Source: Zoroaster sp. YZ-2022 (lineage: Eukaryota > Echinodermata > Asteroidea > Forcipulatida > Zoroasteridae). Taken from it: a stretch of 64,000 nt of DNA. Shown piece after piece: positions 21,431 to 32,464 of this stretch; the first letter of the stretch is position 1; each line of letters starts with the position of its first letter. Below the pieces are notes generated by a model, which saw nothing but the letters and a program-made list of their open reading frames with translations, made no database searches and was not told where the DNA came from. Both the position numbers and the translations under genes were made by a program. Where the stretch lies: positions 9,251,926 through 9,315,925 of the forward strand of contig CM055837.1 in assembly GCA_029582265.1 (NCBI GenBank), given 5' to 3'.

Positions 21431-21602
21431 TGGGGAGGAGCTGTATCACCCAGAAATAGAAACGTCCTTTGTAAAAAAAAATGGTATTTTAGCTACATTA
21501 GTATTTTATTTGTATTGTCACCAGATAGAGCATTAAAGTGACTGTACACCTTTTGTAATTTATCCGATTACAAAATGACTGAATTATAATTTTAAAACTT
21601 AC

Positions 21603-22030
21603 TTGATGTGAAGTTGGTGATTGTACCAAACATCCTTTAACTCGATGTGAAGTTGGTGATTGTACCAAACATCCTTTAGCTCGATGTGAAGTTGGTGATT
21701 GTACCAAACATCCTTTAGCTCGATGTGAAGTTGGTGATTGTACCAAACATCCTTTAACTCGATGTGAAGTTGGTGATTGTACCAAACATCCTTTAACTCG
21801 ATGTGAAGTTGGTGATTGTACCAAACATCCTTTAACTCGATGTGAAGTTGGTGATTGTACCAAACATCCTTTAGCTCGATGTGAAGTTGGTGATTGTACC
21901 AAACATCCTTTAACTCGATGTGAAGTTGGTGATTGTACCAAACATCCTTTAACTCGATGTGAAGTTGGTGATTGTACCAAACATCCTTTAGCTCGATGTG
22001 AAGTTGGTGATTGTACCAAACATCCTTTAT
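21603..22030 (+). repeat. 39-bp minisatellite, eleven copies
   Basis: The unit is CTCGATGTGAAGTTGGTGAT followed by TGTACCAAACATCCTTTAA. Copies differ almost only at one A/G. The period is a multiple of three, so a long minus-strand frame stays open; this is not a gene. The unit resembles the GATGTAAAGTTGATGATGG-type end of family C. Confidence 0.92.
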
Positions 22031-22129
22031 AAATTATTCTGTCTGACATGCTTTAATTTTTGAGAAAACGTGAAATATATAACAATTATATAACAATATA
22101 TTTGAAATGGATCACGACTGTGTTCCATG

Positions 22130-22460
22130 TTCCATTTTCTGTGTTCCATTTACCCTGTTCCATTTTCCCTGTTCCATTTTCCCTGTTCTATTTTCCCTGT
22201 TCTATTTTCCCTGTTCTATTTTCCCTGTTCCATTTTCCCTGTTCCGTTTTCCCTGTTCCGTTTTCCCTGTTCCGTTTTCCCTGTTCCGTTTTCCCTGTTC
22301 CGTTATCCATGTTCCATTTTCCATGTTCCATTTTTTTGTGTGATCGATGTTAGATTTTCTGTGTTCCATGTTTGATTTTTCCATTTTCTGTGGACCATGT
22401 TCCTTTTTCCGTGGACCATGTTCCTTTTCCGTGGACCATGTTCCATATTCCATTTTAGAA
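22130..22460 (+). repeat. 14-bp satellite-like tandem repeat
   Basis: The core unit is GTTCCATTTTCCCT with variants GTTCTATTTTCCCT and GTTCCGTTTTCCCT grouped in runs. It decays after 22340 into longer variants with GTGGACCATGTTCC. All three plus-strand frames are open because of composition and a 14-bp period. Confidence 0.9.
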
Positions 22461-23139
22461 TACATACACACGAAGCTGAATGTAATATCACTATTTCTCG
22501 TTATTGACAGAACGAAAAATCCTTAAAACTTTTACACATTGGTTTCTGTGTATTTCTTGATTCTCTGAAAGTGTGGATGCATTTTCAGATTACCAACGGT
22601 GTAAAATCTCTTTTTTTAAGCAATACCAAAATGGAGGTGATTAATATTGTATCAATGTACTAATGTAAGAATTGTCACTGATCCTAGGCAATAGTAACTT
22701 GATAAAACAACTTTTGGTGGTCCCCTGTCTGTGCCTTTATCCTGTCAAATCGTTGCCATGGTGATGACCTCTGATCTCTTCACCATTTTTGTTTTCTTCA
22801 ACTCCTCTGCAAGGTGGACGGAGAAAAGAAAAAATCTTTCAATCATTTCATTGTCGTCACCTGCGAGCTTGCTGACTTACGTTTTGGCCGGTATATTGCA
22901 AAAGGGAAATATTAATCACCAAATTTGACTTTGTCGTGGCAGATACCAAAAACCATAACCAATGTGAGGTGTACAGATCATGTTAGTAATTTGAACCGCC
23001 CAGTGATTCAAAACTCTTCATTACAGAAGCCAATATAAAGGACTTTTATGGGCATCAGATTATGTTGAAACTGCTTCACTTGTATTTTTTGTTAAGATAA
23101 GGTATATTTTTGGTGATAACAAAGGAATAAAAATATCAG
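22461..23139. other. Intergenic, no gene seen
   Basis: AT-rich. A weak GTGTGGATGCATTTTCAGAT segment near 22572 belongs to a dispersed family also seen near 41690, 53820 and 56760. Confidence 0.35.
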
Positions 23140-23395
23140 GCCTGCGATTTTCCTGATTTCAGGATTTTTTAGAAAATCTCTTGAAAGAAGAGAAGTAGCC
23201 ATCAATGAAAGAAAGAAGTAGCCAGTATTGTGTCCAAACCTCTAGTTTTTTTGTTTGTGGGGATGTGGACAGTCTGTAAATCCTCCAAAATTAAACATCC
23301 CGGAGGTTCAGGGGGGGCTTTGTCCTCTAGACCAACGGGAGACCCAGGCCCGCTACCCATTTTTCACATTTTTTTCTTCGTCAAATCACACCACT
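23140..23395 (+). repeat. Dispersed repeat, family H, third copy
   Basis: It runs from CTGCGATTTTCCTGATTTCA to CGCTACCCATTTTTCAC and contains TTTGTCCTCTAGACCAACG once. This is the unamplified form of the 59-bp array unit. Confidence 0.75.
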
Positions 23396-23444
23396 GACAT
23401 TTTAATTAGAATTATTTTTTTGTTTAATATAAAAACGTATTTAG

Positions 23445-23735
23445 TGTAAAGCTGATGATGGTTTTAATCTTCCCTAGAAATAGTTTTAACCGAGGAACTG
23501 TCATTTTTAAGAAAAGTGAGATAATGTCCAGTTTCCTAAATTCCACGTTAGTATGAGTACTAACAATCTAAACGCATTTTTACTATTTATTCGTGAACGA
23601 TGCCATTCTTAGGAAAAACACTTGCGCATCTTGGTTGTTGCATGTATATATTGATTCAAAGTGAGTAAGCATACCCGTAGAAGCAATTTGGCAAAACTAA
23701 TTACCAATGTTGTACCTTCACATGAAAGAACATTG
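23445..23735 (+). repeat. Dispersed repeat, family C, long copy
   Basis: Both parts of the family occur in one unit: GTAAAGCTGATGATGG and CTTCCCTAGAAATAGTTTT first, then TATTGATTCAAAGTGAGTAA and TACCAATGTTGTACCTTC. This copy shows that the 81-bp array unit and the CTTCCCTAGAAATA block belong to one element. Confidence 0.7.
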
Positions 23736-24425
23736 TTTTGTGTTATTGCGATTGCAACTCTGTTGTGTTATTTATACCTGTCATTTACAGGTAAAACAAA
23801 AAGGAAAAGATGAAGATAATTTTGTAGAAATACCCTGATGATATTTAGAAGTAAAATAATTGTTATTGGCCTTGGTTCTTTCTCAAAGGCAACATGGGAT
23901 GGAATACAAACAACTTACATATATAAAAGAAAGCGGAAGTTAGTCGTGTGTGAAATGAACACAATAAGAAGAAGATACAAAAAGCAGAGTCAGGTACTGG
24001 TCCTGGGACCGGACAAAAGAGGGATTAGACAAAAGAGGGATTAGACAGTATTAGAGGTACCAGGAGTTTTTTTTTGAGTTATTTAAAAGTGTTACCCAGG
24101 TGGTTACATGTAGTGTTGTTTGGTGTAAATGTAACATTATATGTTGATTAATGTTGTCTTGTAAATGGCATTTCAATGTGTCAGTCATGTTTTTGATAAA
24201 CTATGTAAAAAGGTATTAACAACTTAATCAACTTATGTATTATTTTTGTTTTGTTTTTAAGTTTCAGTGTATTCTGATCATTATTAAAACAAATTATGAA
24301 CATTATTTTTGACCGGAGAAAAATTTTTTGAGTTTGAACAAAGAGTGTCACTGGTATTTTGATGTTGTCTTAAATCGTATCTGAAGATTAATTTTTGAAA
24401 TGTAATGTGTGTGAATTGCCATGCA
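23736..24425. other. Intergenic, no gene seen
   Basis: AT-rich with a perfect short duplication, AAAAGAGGGATTAGAC, near 24013-24045. Confidence 0.35.
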
Positions 24426-24427
24426 AC

Positions 24428-25110
24428 AGTGGCCATAATACACAGGTGGCCACAACGAACAGGTTTCATAATACACAGGTGGCCACAATGAACAGGTTTC
24501 ATAATACACATGTTTAATACACATAATACACAGGTTTCGTAATGCACAGGTGGCATAATACACAGGTGGCCACAACGAACAGGTTTCATAATACACAGGT
24601 GGCCACAACGAACAGGTTTCATAATACACAGGTTTCGTAATGCACAGGTGGCCACAGTGAACAGGTTTCATAATACACAGGTTTCATAATACACAGGTGG
24701 CCACAATGAACAGGTTTCATAATACACAGGTGGCCACAATGAACAGGTTTCATAATACACATGTTTAATACACATAATACACAGGTTTCGTAATGCACAG
24801 GTGGCCACAGTGAACAGGTTTCATAATACACAGGTGGCCACAATGAACAGGTTTCATAATACACAGGTGGCCACAATGAACAGGTTTCATAATACACAAG
24901 TTTAATACACATAATACACAGGTTCTTAATGCACAGGTGGCCACAGTGAACAGGTTTCGTAATGCACAGGTGGCAACAGTGAACAGGTTTCGTAATACAC
25001 AGATGCCTCAATACACAGGTTGCCACAATGAACCGGTTTCATAATACACAGATGCCTCAATACACAGGTTGCCACAATGAACAGGTGGCCATAATACAGA
25101 GGTTGTCACA
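24428..25110 (+). repeat. 33-bp minisatellite with mixed variants
   Basis: The basic unit is CATAATACACAGGTGGCCAC followed by AATGAACAGGTTT. Units differ in length (some lack the GGCCAC half, some insert a TTTAATACACATAATACACA block), and groups of several units recur as blocks. About 20 units. Minus-strand open frames follow from the 33-bp period. Confidence 0.9.
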
Positions 25111-26144
25111 AAGAACATAATGACCAATAATGGACAGGTAGTTCCGTTAATCAGGTGGCCTCAAATACAGATTGGTATGTGGTGATTATGCATTTCATCG
25201 GGTTGGTCATAGTGTTTTGTTGTAAATGTGAACTATTCTTTTTCACTTAACCTCGGTTGTTCGCTGAATTCGTCTAAAAATATCTTTTTGATATTTTGAA
25301 ATTTTATAGATATTTTGCACACACTTGCACACACTTGCACAAGAGGCAGTCACTGTGTTTAAGATGTGCTAGTTATGTAGTTTGGTAAACAGTAAAATCA
25401 TTTTAGCCTGTATTTAAGAAATGTAATCTCATGTTTGTTTTTTAATTACAAATAGTTTGTTTCTTTGAGAATTCATACTTAAATGATTAAATTGTTGCAT
25501 ATTAATTTAAAACAATCGAGGAGGAACAGTAATACTTTCAATCTTTTGTAATTGGGCCCAAAATAGATCCCTGGGGGATGCTGCTGATCATAGGCGAAGT
25601 CATGAGTAAATTGAAGGTTTAACTTGCGTTTCCAAGAGTAAAAATTTGTATTGGACAGTTTTTCTCTCGAAAAGACACATTTCAAGACATTTAAAGATTT
25701 GTTTGGTCATTCCTTTCGAGACAAATTAACCTTATTCCAAATTAGAACAATTTCAAATAAAATAGAAATCTTGTGTCAATTGTTCCCGATTGGGGCCATG
25801 TATATCCTCATTGGGTGTGCATGGTTCCAATCGGGTAACAAGTTATCTCCCGATCAGGAAATGATAGAAGATGCCCGGGTGTTGATGGTAACTAAATGGT
25901 TCGCGATCGGGGCCACTTGTATCCTCATTGGGTCTGTGAGGTTCTAATCGGGAAACGAGTATCTCTCAATTGGGATAGTACTGTACTGTCAACGACCCCT
26001 TCCGACGGAGGTTGATGGGGTTCTTTTACCCTGCAAAAACCGGGCTGTTAAAAACACCAGTGGTGTCATACTTAATTTACCTAGTTGTCCGATATGAACA
26101 CCACAGTGGTCCACTGTAATGTAGTTTCTAACACCACAGTTTCT
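25111..26144. other. Intergenic, contains a diverged direct duplication
   Basis: 25790-25960 holds two related segments with GATTGGGGCCATGTATATCC and GATCGGGGCCACTTGTATCC, about 120 bp apart. A GCACACACTTGCACACACTT microsatellite lies near 25316. No gene is recognised. Confidence 0.45.
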
Positions 26145-26153
26145 GCAGTGTAT

Positions 26154-26354
26154 TAGTCTTGGCTCAAGACGTTGTTGCTCATTTTTCGCTGCGTCGCGAT
26201 CTCATCACCTGCATGCAGCAGACCGCCGGCTGCGCTCGCATTGTCCGTTTCGTAAATCGAACAATAGAGGGCGCTTTTCCAAAGGCGGAAATGTCGCGCC
26301 GCCGTGTAGTACAATAGTACAACTAAAAAATGTAAGAACGTCTTGACAAGACTA
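26154..26354. mobile_element. 201-bp MITE with 9-bp target duplication
   Basis: The ends TAGTCTTGGCTCAAGACGTT and AACGTCTTGACAAGACTA are inverted copies. GCAGTGTAT flanks both sides (26145-26153 and 26355-26363). A 9-bp duplication fits Mutator-type elements. The inside is CpG-rich and has AGAGGGCGC. It has no coding capacity. Confidence 0.8.
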
Positions 26355-27238
26355 GCAGTGTATAAGTGTGCATGTACATTGTAAACATTTCAGTTGAAGG
26401 TACATTTTTTCGTCTCAAAATGCTTATCAGAAACCATCATTGTTTGTAATGCTTCCTCGTCATGTCGACAATTGTGATTAAAATATGAAGCAACAACATT
26501 CGAACAAACTCAGTATTTACGGTTGTTAGCAATTTGTCTTACGTGTTCTTTGTCTATTTAGTCTTGTGTAAATTATCTTCAATCAAAGGAAGGTACAGCA
26601 TTGGCAATGTTGGCAAAATAGCTTTGTAAGTTCATGCTACTCTCATACTTTGAATCAAGATAAAATATTTAAAAACAAAGCAGCATGTTAACGTCTCGGC
26701 TTACGTTGTGTTGTTCACAAGAACAAAAATGCGTTTGGATATTGTGTATGCAGTCTAATGAGGAATAAGCTAAATTGAAAACTAGGAATAAAGAGACATC
26801 TGTGAAAGTTTGAGCTCATTTCAATGTGTCATAACGGGATAACAGCGAAAAGGTGTTCATACTGTTCTGAATTCATTCTGAAGTGGAAAATAGATCACGA
26901 AATATTTACGGATACATTTCATGTTTTCCCCCAAAAATGCCAGCACTGTCAAACAGAACTATAGTCGTTCAATGCTGAGATATATCTCAGCATTGAGCAA
27001 CGACGATCTCAGGATATCAGGTACCATAACAAACCTCCAGCTTGTATTATTTTCTTGTTTTGAAGTCGATGGTTTAAAAAGGGTCACAGCACACTGCCCA
27101 GGGAGTTATTTGAACAACTAACTGGACGGAAACATACTGTTGCTCGTGGAACAAAAGTGTTGTAGCGCCCTCTTTAGACCAATATTATGCGTACTTCCGG
27201 TACCGTTAATAAGCACAGGGCTTTCTATGTCCGCATGC
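26355..27238. other. Intergenic, no gene seen
   Basis: 26583-26667 is an inverted family C fragment (GGAAGGTACAGCATTGGCAA and TTTGAATCAAGAT). 26960-27005 has a small palindrome around CAATGCTGAGATATATCTCA. GCGCCCTCT occurs at 27165. Confidence 0.4.
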
Positions 27239-27246
27239 ATTTAAAT

Positions 27247-28667
27247 CAGTGGCGTAAATCCGTGTCGAAAAGTGGGGGGATGATATTGAAATTTGTTTGC
27301 ATTATGTACTGGATTTCAAACGTCGCTTAACGGGGGAATACCTCCTTCCCTCCCCCCTCAACACTGCAAAAAACATCACTTTGTGACAGTGGCGCACCCA
27401 AGGGGGGCTTGGGGGACTCGAGCCCCCCCCCCCCCCAGGGCCCGCTGATGTTTTTTTTTTTTTTTAAAGAAGGAGCCAGGAAAGAGAGCAAAATCTGAGC
27501 CCAAGTCTTGTCTACAGAGGAGTTCGGCAAGGAGTATAGGGCAGTGGTACAAGGGATGGGGACTCAGGAGACTCAAGCTCCCCTCCAAAAGTTTTCCATT
27601 TATTCCACTCACTATTATATTTTACGGCGTTGCGTATGCATGTGCATGTAAGCTTGAAGGGCCACCAGTATATATAACAAGCATTTTTACACATTCTCCC
27701 CCCCCTGCCATGGTGCACCCTGATCAGGAGCAGCTTTACTTAATTTTATTTTCATTTTCTGTTGTCCGTTTCTCTTGTTGAGGTCGTTGATTGTCGTTGA
27801 GGTTACTCGTAAAATTTAAACACGCCCGCATTATAATCAACTCCTTTCCAGTTTGTACACAATGGCCCAGGATTGGGTTTTAATTTACAAAGATTATGTG
27901 ACACTCTTTAGCAAACACCGATTGGATAATATTGGGATTTGGTTTTGCCGCCAAATTCGTGTTTGAAAAATTTTAGCTCCGCCCGGAATGATCACAAACT
28001 TTACGTCCACGCAATGAAAGTATTTAACTATAGAAATCTTGCAGACGAAACAAGCTCAAGTTCTTTACATCAAGAGGAGGAAATTATATGGAAGGTAAAA
28101 CCCTACGAGTCCGAATCATGCCATAATGTCTTCTTTTTATGACTAGAAACCACCAGGAAACATTTAACATGTGCCGTAGGTTCACTGACGAGCACGACTA
28201 GGGACATGGCTGCAGCCGCGCCAGCGGTTATGGTTTGGGTCAGCCATGTCTCTCCCCATTATTGGATTTCAAATAAAAATATTTTGAGCCCCCCCCCCCC
28301 CAATCAAATCCTGGGTGCGCCACTGCTTTGTGACCATTTTTCTCTCTTTTTTGATTTTTTTTTTAAATGGCCGTGACAAAGGGAGGGGGTGGTTTGAACC
28401 CCTGTGGTTACGCCACTGGCCAACAACCACAGGTTAACATAACGATGACACCCAAACAGGACAAAGAAACAGATAATAAATATTTGAACAAACCAAATTT
28501 CACTCCTATTTTGCATGAATTATTCGCTTATTAGCCTATTATTTATTTATTTTTTACAATTACCTCGAGACAAATTCTGGGGGGATGATCCTATATGGAC
28601 CATCCCCTCTGGGCCAAAATGTGGGGGGTGTATATATCCCCTCCATCCCCCGGGATTTACGCCCGTG
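27247..28667. mobile_element. hAT-type element, outer, interrupted
   Basis: The ends are CAGTGGCGTAAATCCGTG and GGGATTTACGCCCGTG, flanked by the 8-bp duplication ATTTAAAT (27239-27246 and 28668-28675). CAGNGGCG-type ends and 8-bp duplications are hAT hallmarks. Its body is interrupted by the element at 27387-28325. A third end-like sequence, GTTACGCCACTG, lies near 28407-28418. No transposase frame is recognised. Confidence 0.85.
27387..28325. mobile_element. hAT-type element, inner
   Basis: The ends are CAGTGGCGCACCCAAGG and CCTGGGTGCGCCACTG, with the perfect 8-bp duplication CTTTGTGA (27379-27386 and 28326-28333). C runs lie just inside each end. It is 939 bp with no recognisable transposase, so non-autonomous. 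Confidence 0.88.
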
Positions 28668-28675
28668 ATTTAAAT

Positions 28676-30754
28676 GCCCCGATCACCTTCCCGGTATAAG
28701 CTTGGCCAGGGCTTGTTTGTGTTATTTTTAACCCCGCCTCCATGCGCGGGTTCTGTAGGGTTCTGTCTGGTTCTGTCCAGTCTGTGTCCTGTCCTGCCCT
28801 GCATTGTCAATTCATGTCAGATTATTGCGTTCTTATTATTCAATATTCGGGTTACAGTCTTTTCTTGCCTTGTGTTACGTCGTCATTTCTTGCTTTCGGG
28901 TCTTGTCGGCTTCTATATTGTTCTGTCATGTCCTGGCATGTAGGCCTACTGTATTGTCCTGTCCTGTCATGTCCGTGTCCTGTTTTACACAGTCATTTGC
29001 TGTTTATTCGTGTGCTCGATCGGCCAGACTTGTCTGGTCTTGTTTCACCAGTTCATGTGTGCATGTGAATAACAAAATACACGTTGAATATATTAATATG
29101 TTGTGTACTGGAATTTTAAACATATCAAGTCACTGACTTCTGAAAATCCTTAGAAGGTGTCGAAATCGAAAGTGATGATTGATCGTGAACATAACAATGA
29201 CAGCGGTAGTGCGGTCCACTAAATTTACTACACGGGAGGGATACCCGGTAATTCGGTTCGCTGAATGCCGTCATTAACAACATGGGCCAATTTCCGGACT
29301 TATATTGCTTAAAATGCTTATAATGATTACAAAATACGTGTGCATGTACATGTATGTTGTGTTTACTCCAAATCCCCATGACACTGTGTCAATGACCGTT
29401 GCTGGTGTGCTCCAGCCTAGATTGACCCTAAAATCATATACTTTCTTTGGCACCAGAACCAGTCTTTGTTTTCGCCAGTTTCAAACAATCTTATCGCGGG
29501 GAAAACATGACATATTCTCCCCCATTTTTCTCAGAGGCAATCAAGATGTGTATACCAAAGGCCTAACCATCTTATCGGTAAGTAGGCTTTTTCGTACGGT
29601 TTCTTTTCTGGTGATCATGCATGTTGTACAAATATACACCCCTTTTTAAAATTATTTGTAACTATTGTTCCTCACCATCAAGGCTGCCCCCTCCCGTTTG
29701 TTTTCTACCCTGAGTATCCAAACTAGCATTTTGTATGATCTATGATGCATTTTACATGTTGCCTTCACGAGAAGAATGTCGAACCCAACCGCCACTTACA
29801 CGGTACACAATGTCAAAGCATGTGTTTTTAGCAGACGACAAAATGGCCAACATCTCACTGGATGTGCATACATTCGTTGCTCCCAAAAATCTCCCAAAGT
29901 ATCGTTTCCAATCCTCACTTGACTACACTTTCCTCTCCTTAAGTGTGTCCTCTATCATCTTTTAAGTGAAAATCTGTGATATTTTGTCATATTTGGACAG
30001 AAAGGTGGTATTCTACGTTATTCTATAGATTAGAACCATAACCACCCCATATCCTGCAAAATCCAAGGGGAACTTTTGGGGGAAAAGTCAGCACTTTTAA
30101 AAAGTGGTACTTTCACCTTTTTAAATGGGATAAAACTCACTCTCAACCTGTAAGCCTATAATACTGATGCTCAGAAAAGGTTCAAACATCATAATCTCGC
30201 AGTTTTCGTGACCAGGAGTATACGCGTGCCATCGAGTTTAGCCTCTCTCGAACACCCTCAATGACAAAGATAGACCCGCATTCCAGAATCGAATCATCGG
30301 GCCCCTCAACGACCCTTAAGGAATTAATAACCTTCTGAAAAGAAAGTGTGAACACACTGGCATGTCTATTATAATCATGGAACCAGTTAATACTCCAGTC
30401 CATGCATGGAGCTTGGCTAGACAATACACAGTAGTAAAGGTCTGTGTTTGAATAGTTTTTGAGGGCGACACAAATGTAACATAAACAAGATAAATAAAAG
30501 AGCGATCGCGTGGCCTAGCCGCAATTAACATACGCTTAATCGCCATAATGGCGGGCGCACGTGCGGGCGCGTGGCTTCGTAATTTTACGAATTGTTGATT
30601 ATCAGGCAGTTATATTACATAACACACGTAAACAGCTGCTACAGGCTATCGTAATTAAACACACATTTTCTACATTTTGACAAACTTTAAAGGTCAATTT
30701 ATGGAGGTTGGTTAGTAATTCAACGAAATAAATTGTCGAATGTCAATGTAAAAC
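28676..30754. other. Intergenic, no gene seen
   Basis: 28745-28985 is enriched for TGTCCTGTC-type degenerate repeats. 30033-30115 shares CCAAATCCTGCAAAATCC-like sequence and a CTTTTAAAAAGTGGTACTTT motif with the family B relative at 39043. Otherwise nothing is recognised. Confidence 0.35.
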
Positions 30755-30960
30755 TGAATACGCTGATGATGGTATTAATAAAACTTCCCTAGAAATACAT
30801 TTTGACTGAGGTGCTGTCATCTTTATTGAAAATATAAAGAATTTCCAATTCGATGTTGTCCCCTTTCACATGTTGGTTGTTTATTGATATCTTGAATCAA
30901 CGAGAGTAAGCATAAAACAGTTTTGGCAATATTACCAATGGTGTATCTTCTTTTTTAAGT
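30755..30960 (+). repeat. Dispersed repeat, family C
   Basis: GCTGATGATGGTATTAAT and AACTTCCCTAGAAATA, then ATCTTGAATCAACGAGAGTA and GGCAATATTACCAATGGTG, in the same order as at 23445-23735. Confidence 0.65.
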
Positions 30961-31932
30961 ACGCAACCATGTGTCAAATTGATCGAGCTGCTTATAGCAG
31001 ATAATTAAACTGCTTACCAGTACATTATGCTTAGCGTATCTCTTTGGTTACCAGCCAAACTTTCTTTAAAAAATGTATGCATTTTGGCTGGTAGTCTGTT
31101 TGATATTTCTTAGCAAAAATATTTGCCCAGCACAATTCTCTGCTTAGCAGCTCTGTGAAGTTGGACCCAATACTGACATCTGGCCAAATTTGAAGAAAAG
31201 TAATGAAACTTTCTCAACTTAGATTCGCACAAAAGAATGTGTTCAAATCGTAGGCGTAAAATGTGTTTAATTTTTTTTTTTAAACCTTTCATTATTAGTA
31301 TCAGGCGTATTCTTATCGAACATGCTGTGGACTCAGTTAATTTCTAAATGTGTAAATGGTTAATGGTCAATCTTCATGATATGATACGGCTGGATTAGAC
31401 ATACAGCTGACCCATACAAACTATAGTAGACCTGTATATACCGGCGGCGGAAGCGGGGGTGGGGGTGGGGTAGGGAAAGGGGGGCAGTTGCACTACTTTT
31501 AAAAAGGGCCTTGCCCCCCCCCCTCCCCACTTTCAATTTGTGTTTGTTGATGAAGTCTTGATTAATTTGGTTTGTAACTAGTGCAGTTAACGATTCTTCG
31601 AATCTAAATCAAGCATTCTCGAAATCTAGTCCAAACTCGTCCAAACTTGTAACATTTAGTTTCTCACAAATGTCTCAATAATGACAATTGTTTTCTGGAT
31701 CTGGATCTGGATTGTTTACTCCGTAAAAGCGGTAAACCGCTTAAATCAAAATTTATGTTTCAAACCCATTTTGAGGGCTTCAGGTGAAGGTGAGGTGGGC
31801 CAGGTTAGGACGGGGACGTTCAGGAGCGGTCATTGGAATTTGGAATCATCCCACCTTCGACTTTTAGGCCACTGCATGGTGAGTTCACGATAACTCTCCC
31901 CGTTTCATAGCTCAATAGACAAATCCCAAGAT
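30961..31932. other. Intergenic, no gene seen
   Basis: A G run (31455-31490) and a C run (31511-31527) may be the remains of a hAT element like that at 32251. No gene is recognised. Confidence 0.35.
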
Positions 31933-32112
31933 GACGAAATTAACGTTGATCTGCGCACTTCCGGGTTTGTTAACGAGGCTCTCAGTGTTGACGCATGCGC
32001 TGTATGATGGGAGCACGAGTCATTCTATTGTCTACCTCGCATCGGTGTTGTGACACAGAGAGCCTCGGTTTCAATGCGGAAGTGCGCAGACTGGGTCAAT
32101 TTGAAATTCGTC
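31933..32112. mobile_element. Inverted-repeat MITE, about 180 bp
   Basis: GACGAAATTAACGTTGATCT, GCGCACTTCCG and CGAGGCTCTC on the left are inverted on the right as GAGAGCCTCGG, CGGAAGTGCGC and AAATTCGTC. The superfamily is unknown. Confidence 0.65.
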
Positions 32113-32250
32113 TAGGCCTATAGCATAAGGAAAATAAAGAAAAGTATGAGAAGTCCCACATTTCCAAATTACTCTCGGCTATTTGCTGGTGCTTCATCGG
32201 GACAGGACAGGACAGGACAGCCAAGTCACATGTTTGTCACATGTTTACAC

Positions 32251-32456
32251 CAGCAGCGTAGCCACGGGGGCCTGGGGGCACGTGCCCCCCCCCCCAAATT
32301 TCCAATGCTCCCCCCCCCCAGGTGCCCCCCCACGAAAAATCCTCATAGTGCCCCCAAAAAAGAAAAGGGAAAAACCCATACCCCTGCCACCCCCCACTGA
32401 AAAGCAATGCCCCCTGTGCCCCCCCCCCCACTGAAAAAGTCCTGGCTACGCCGCTG
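32251..32456. mobile_element. 206-bp hAT MITE with 8-bp target duplication
   Basis: The ends are CAGCAGCGTAGCCACGG and CTGGCTACGCCGCTG, flanked by GTTTACAC (32243-32250 and 32457-32464). The inside is almost all C runs. Confidence 0.88.
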
Positions 32457-32464
32457 GTTTACAC

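Noticed and set aside
21603..22030. CRISPR-like array
   Set aside because: Repeats are contiguous without unique spacers, and the DNA is eukaryotic.
21498..22049. 183-codon minus-strand frame of a 13-residue repeat
   Set aside because: Translation of the 39-bp minisatellite; stop-free only because of the period.
22060..22353. Phe/Pro/Cys-rich frames in all three forward phases
   Set aside because: Translation of the 14-bp array; all phases open shows it is composition.
24284..25026. Long minus-strand frames with Cys/Trp-rich repeats
   Set aside because: Translation of the 33-bp minisatellite.
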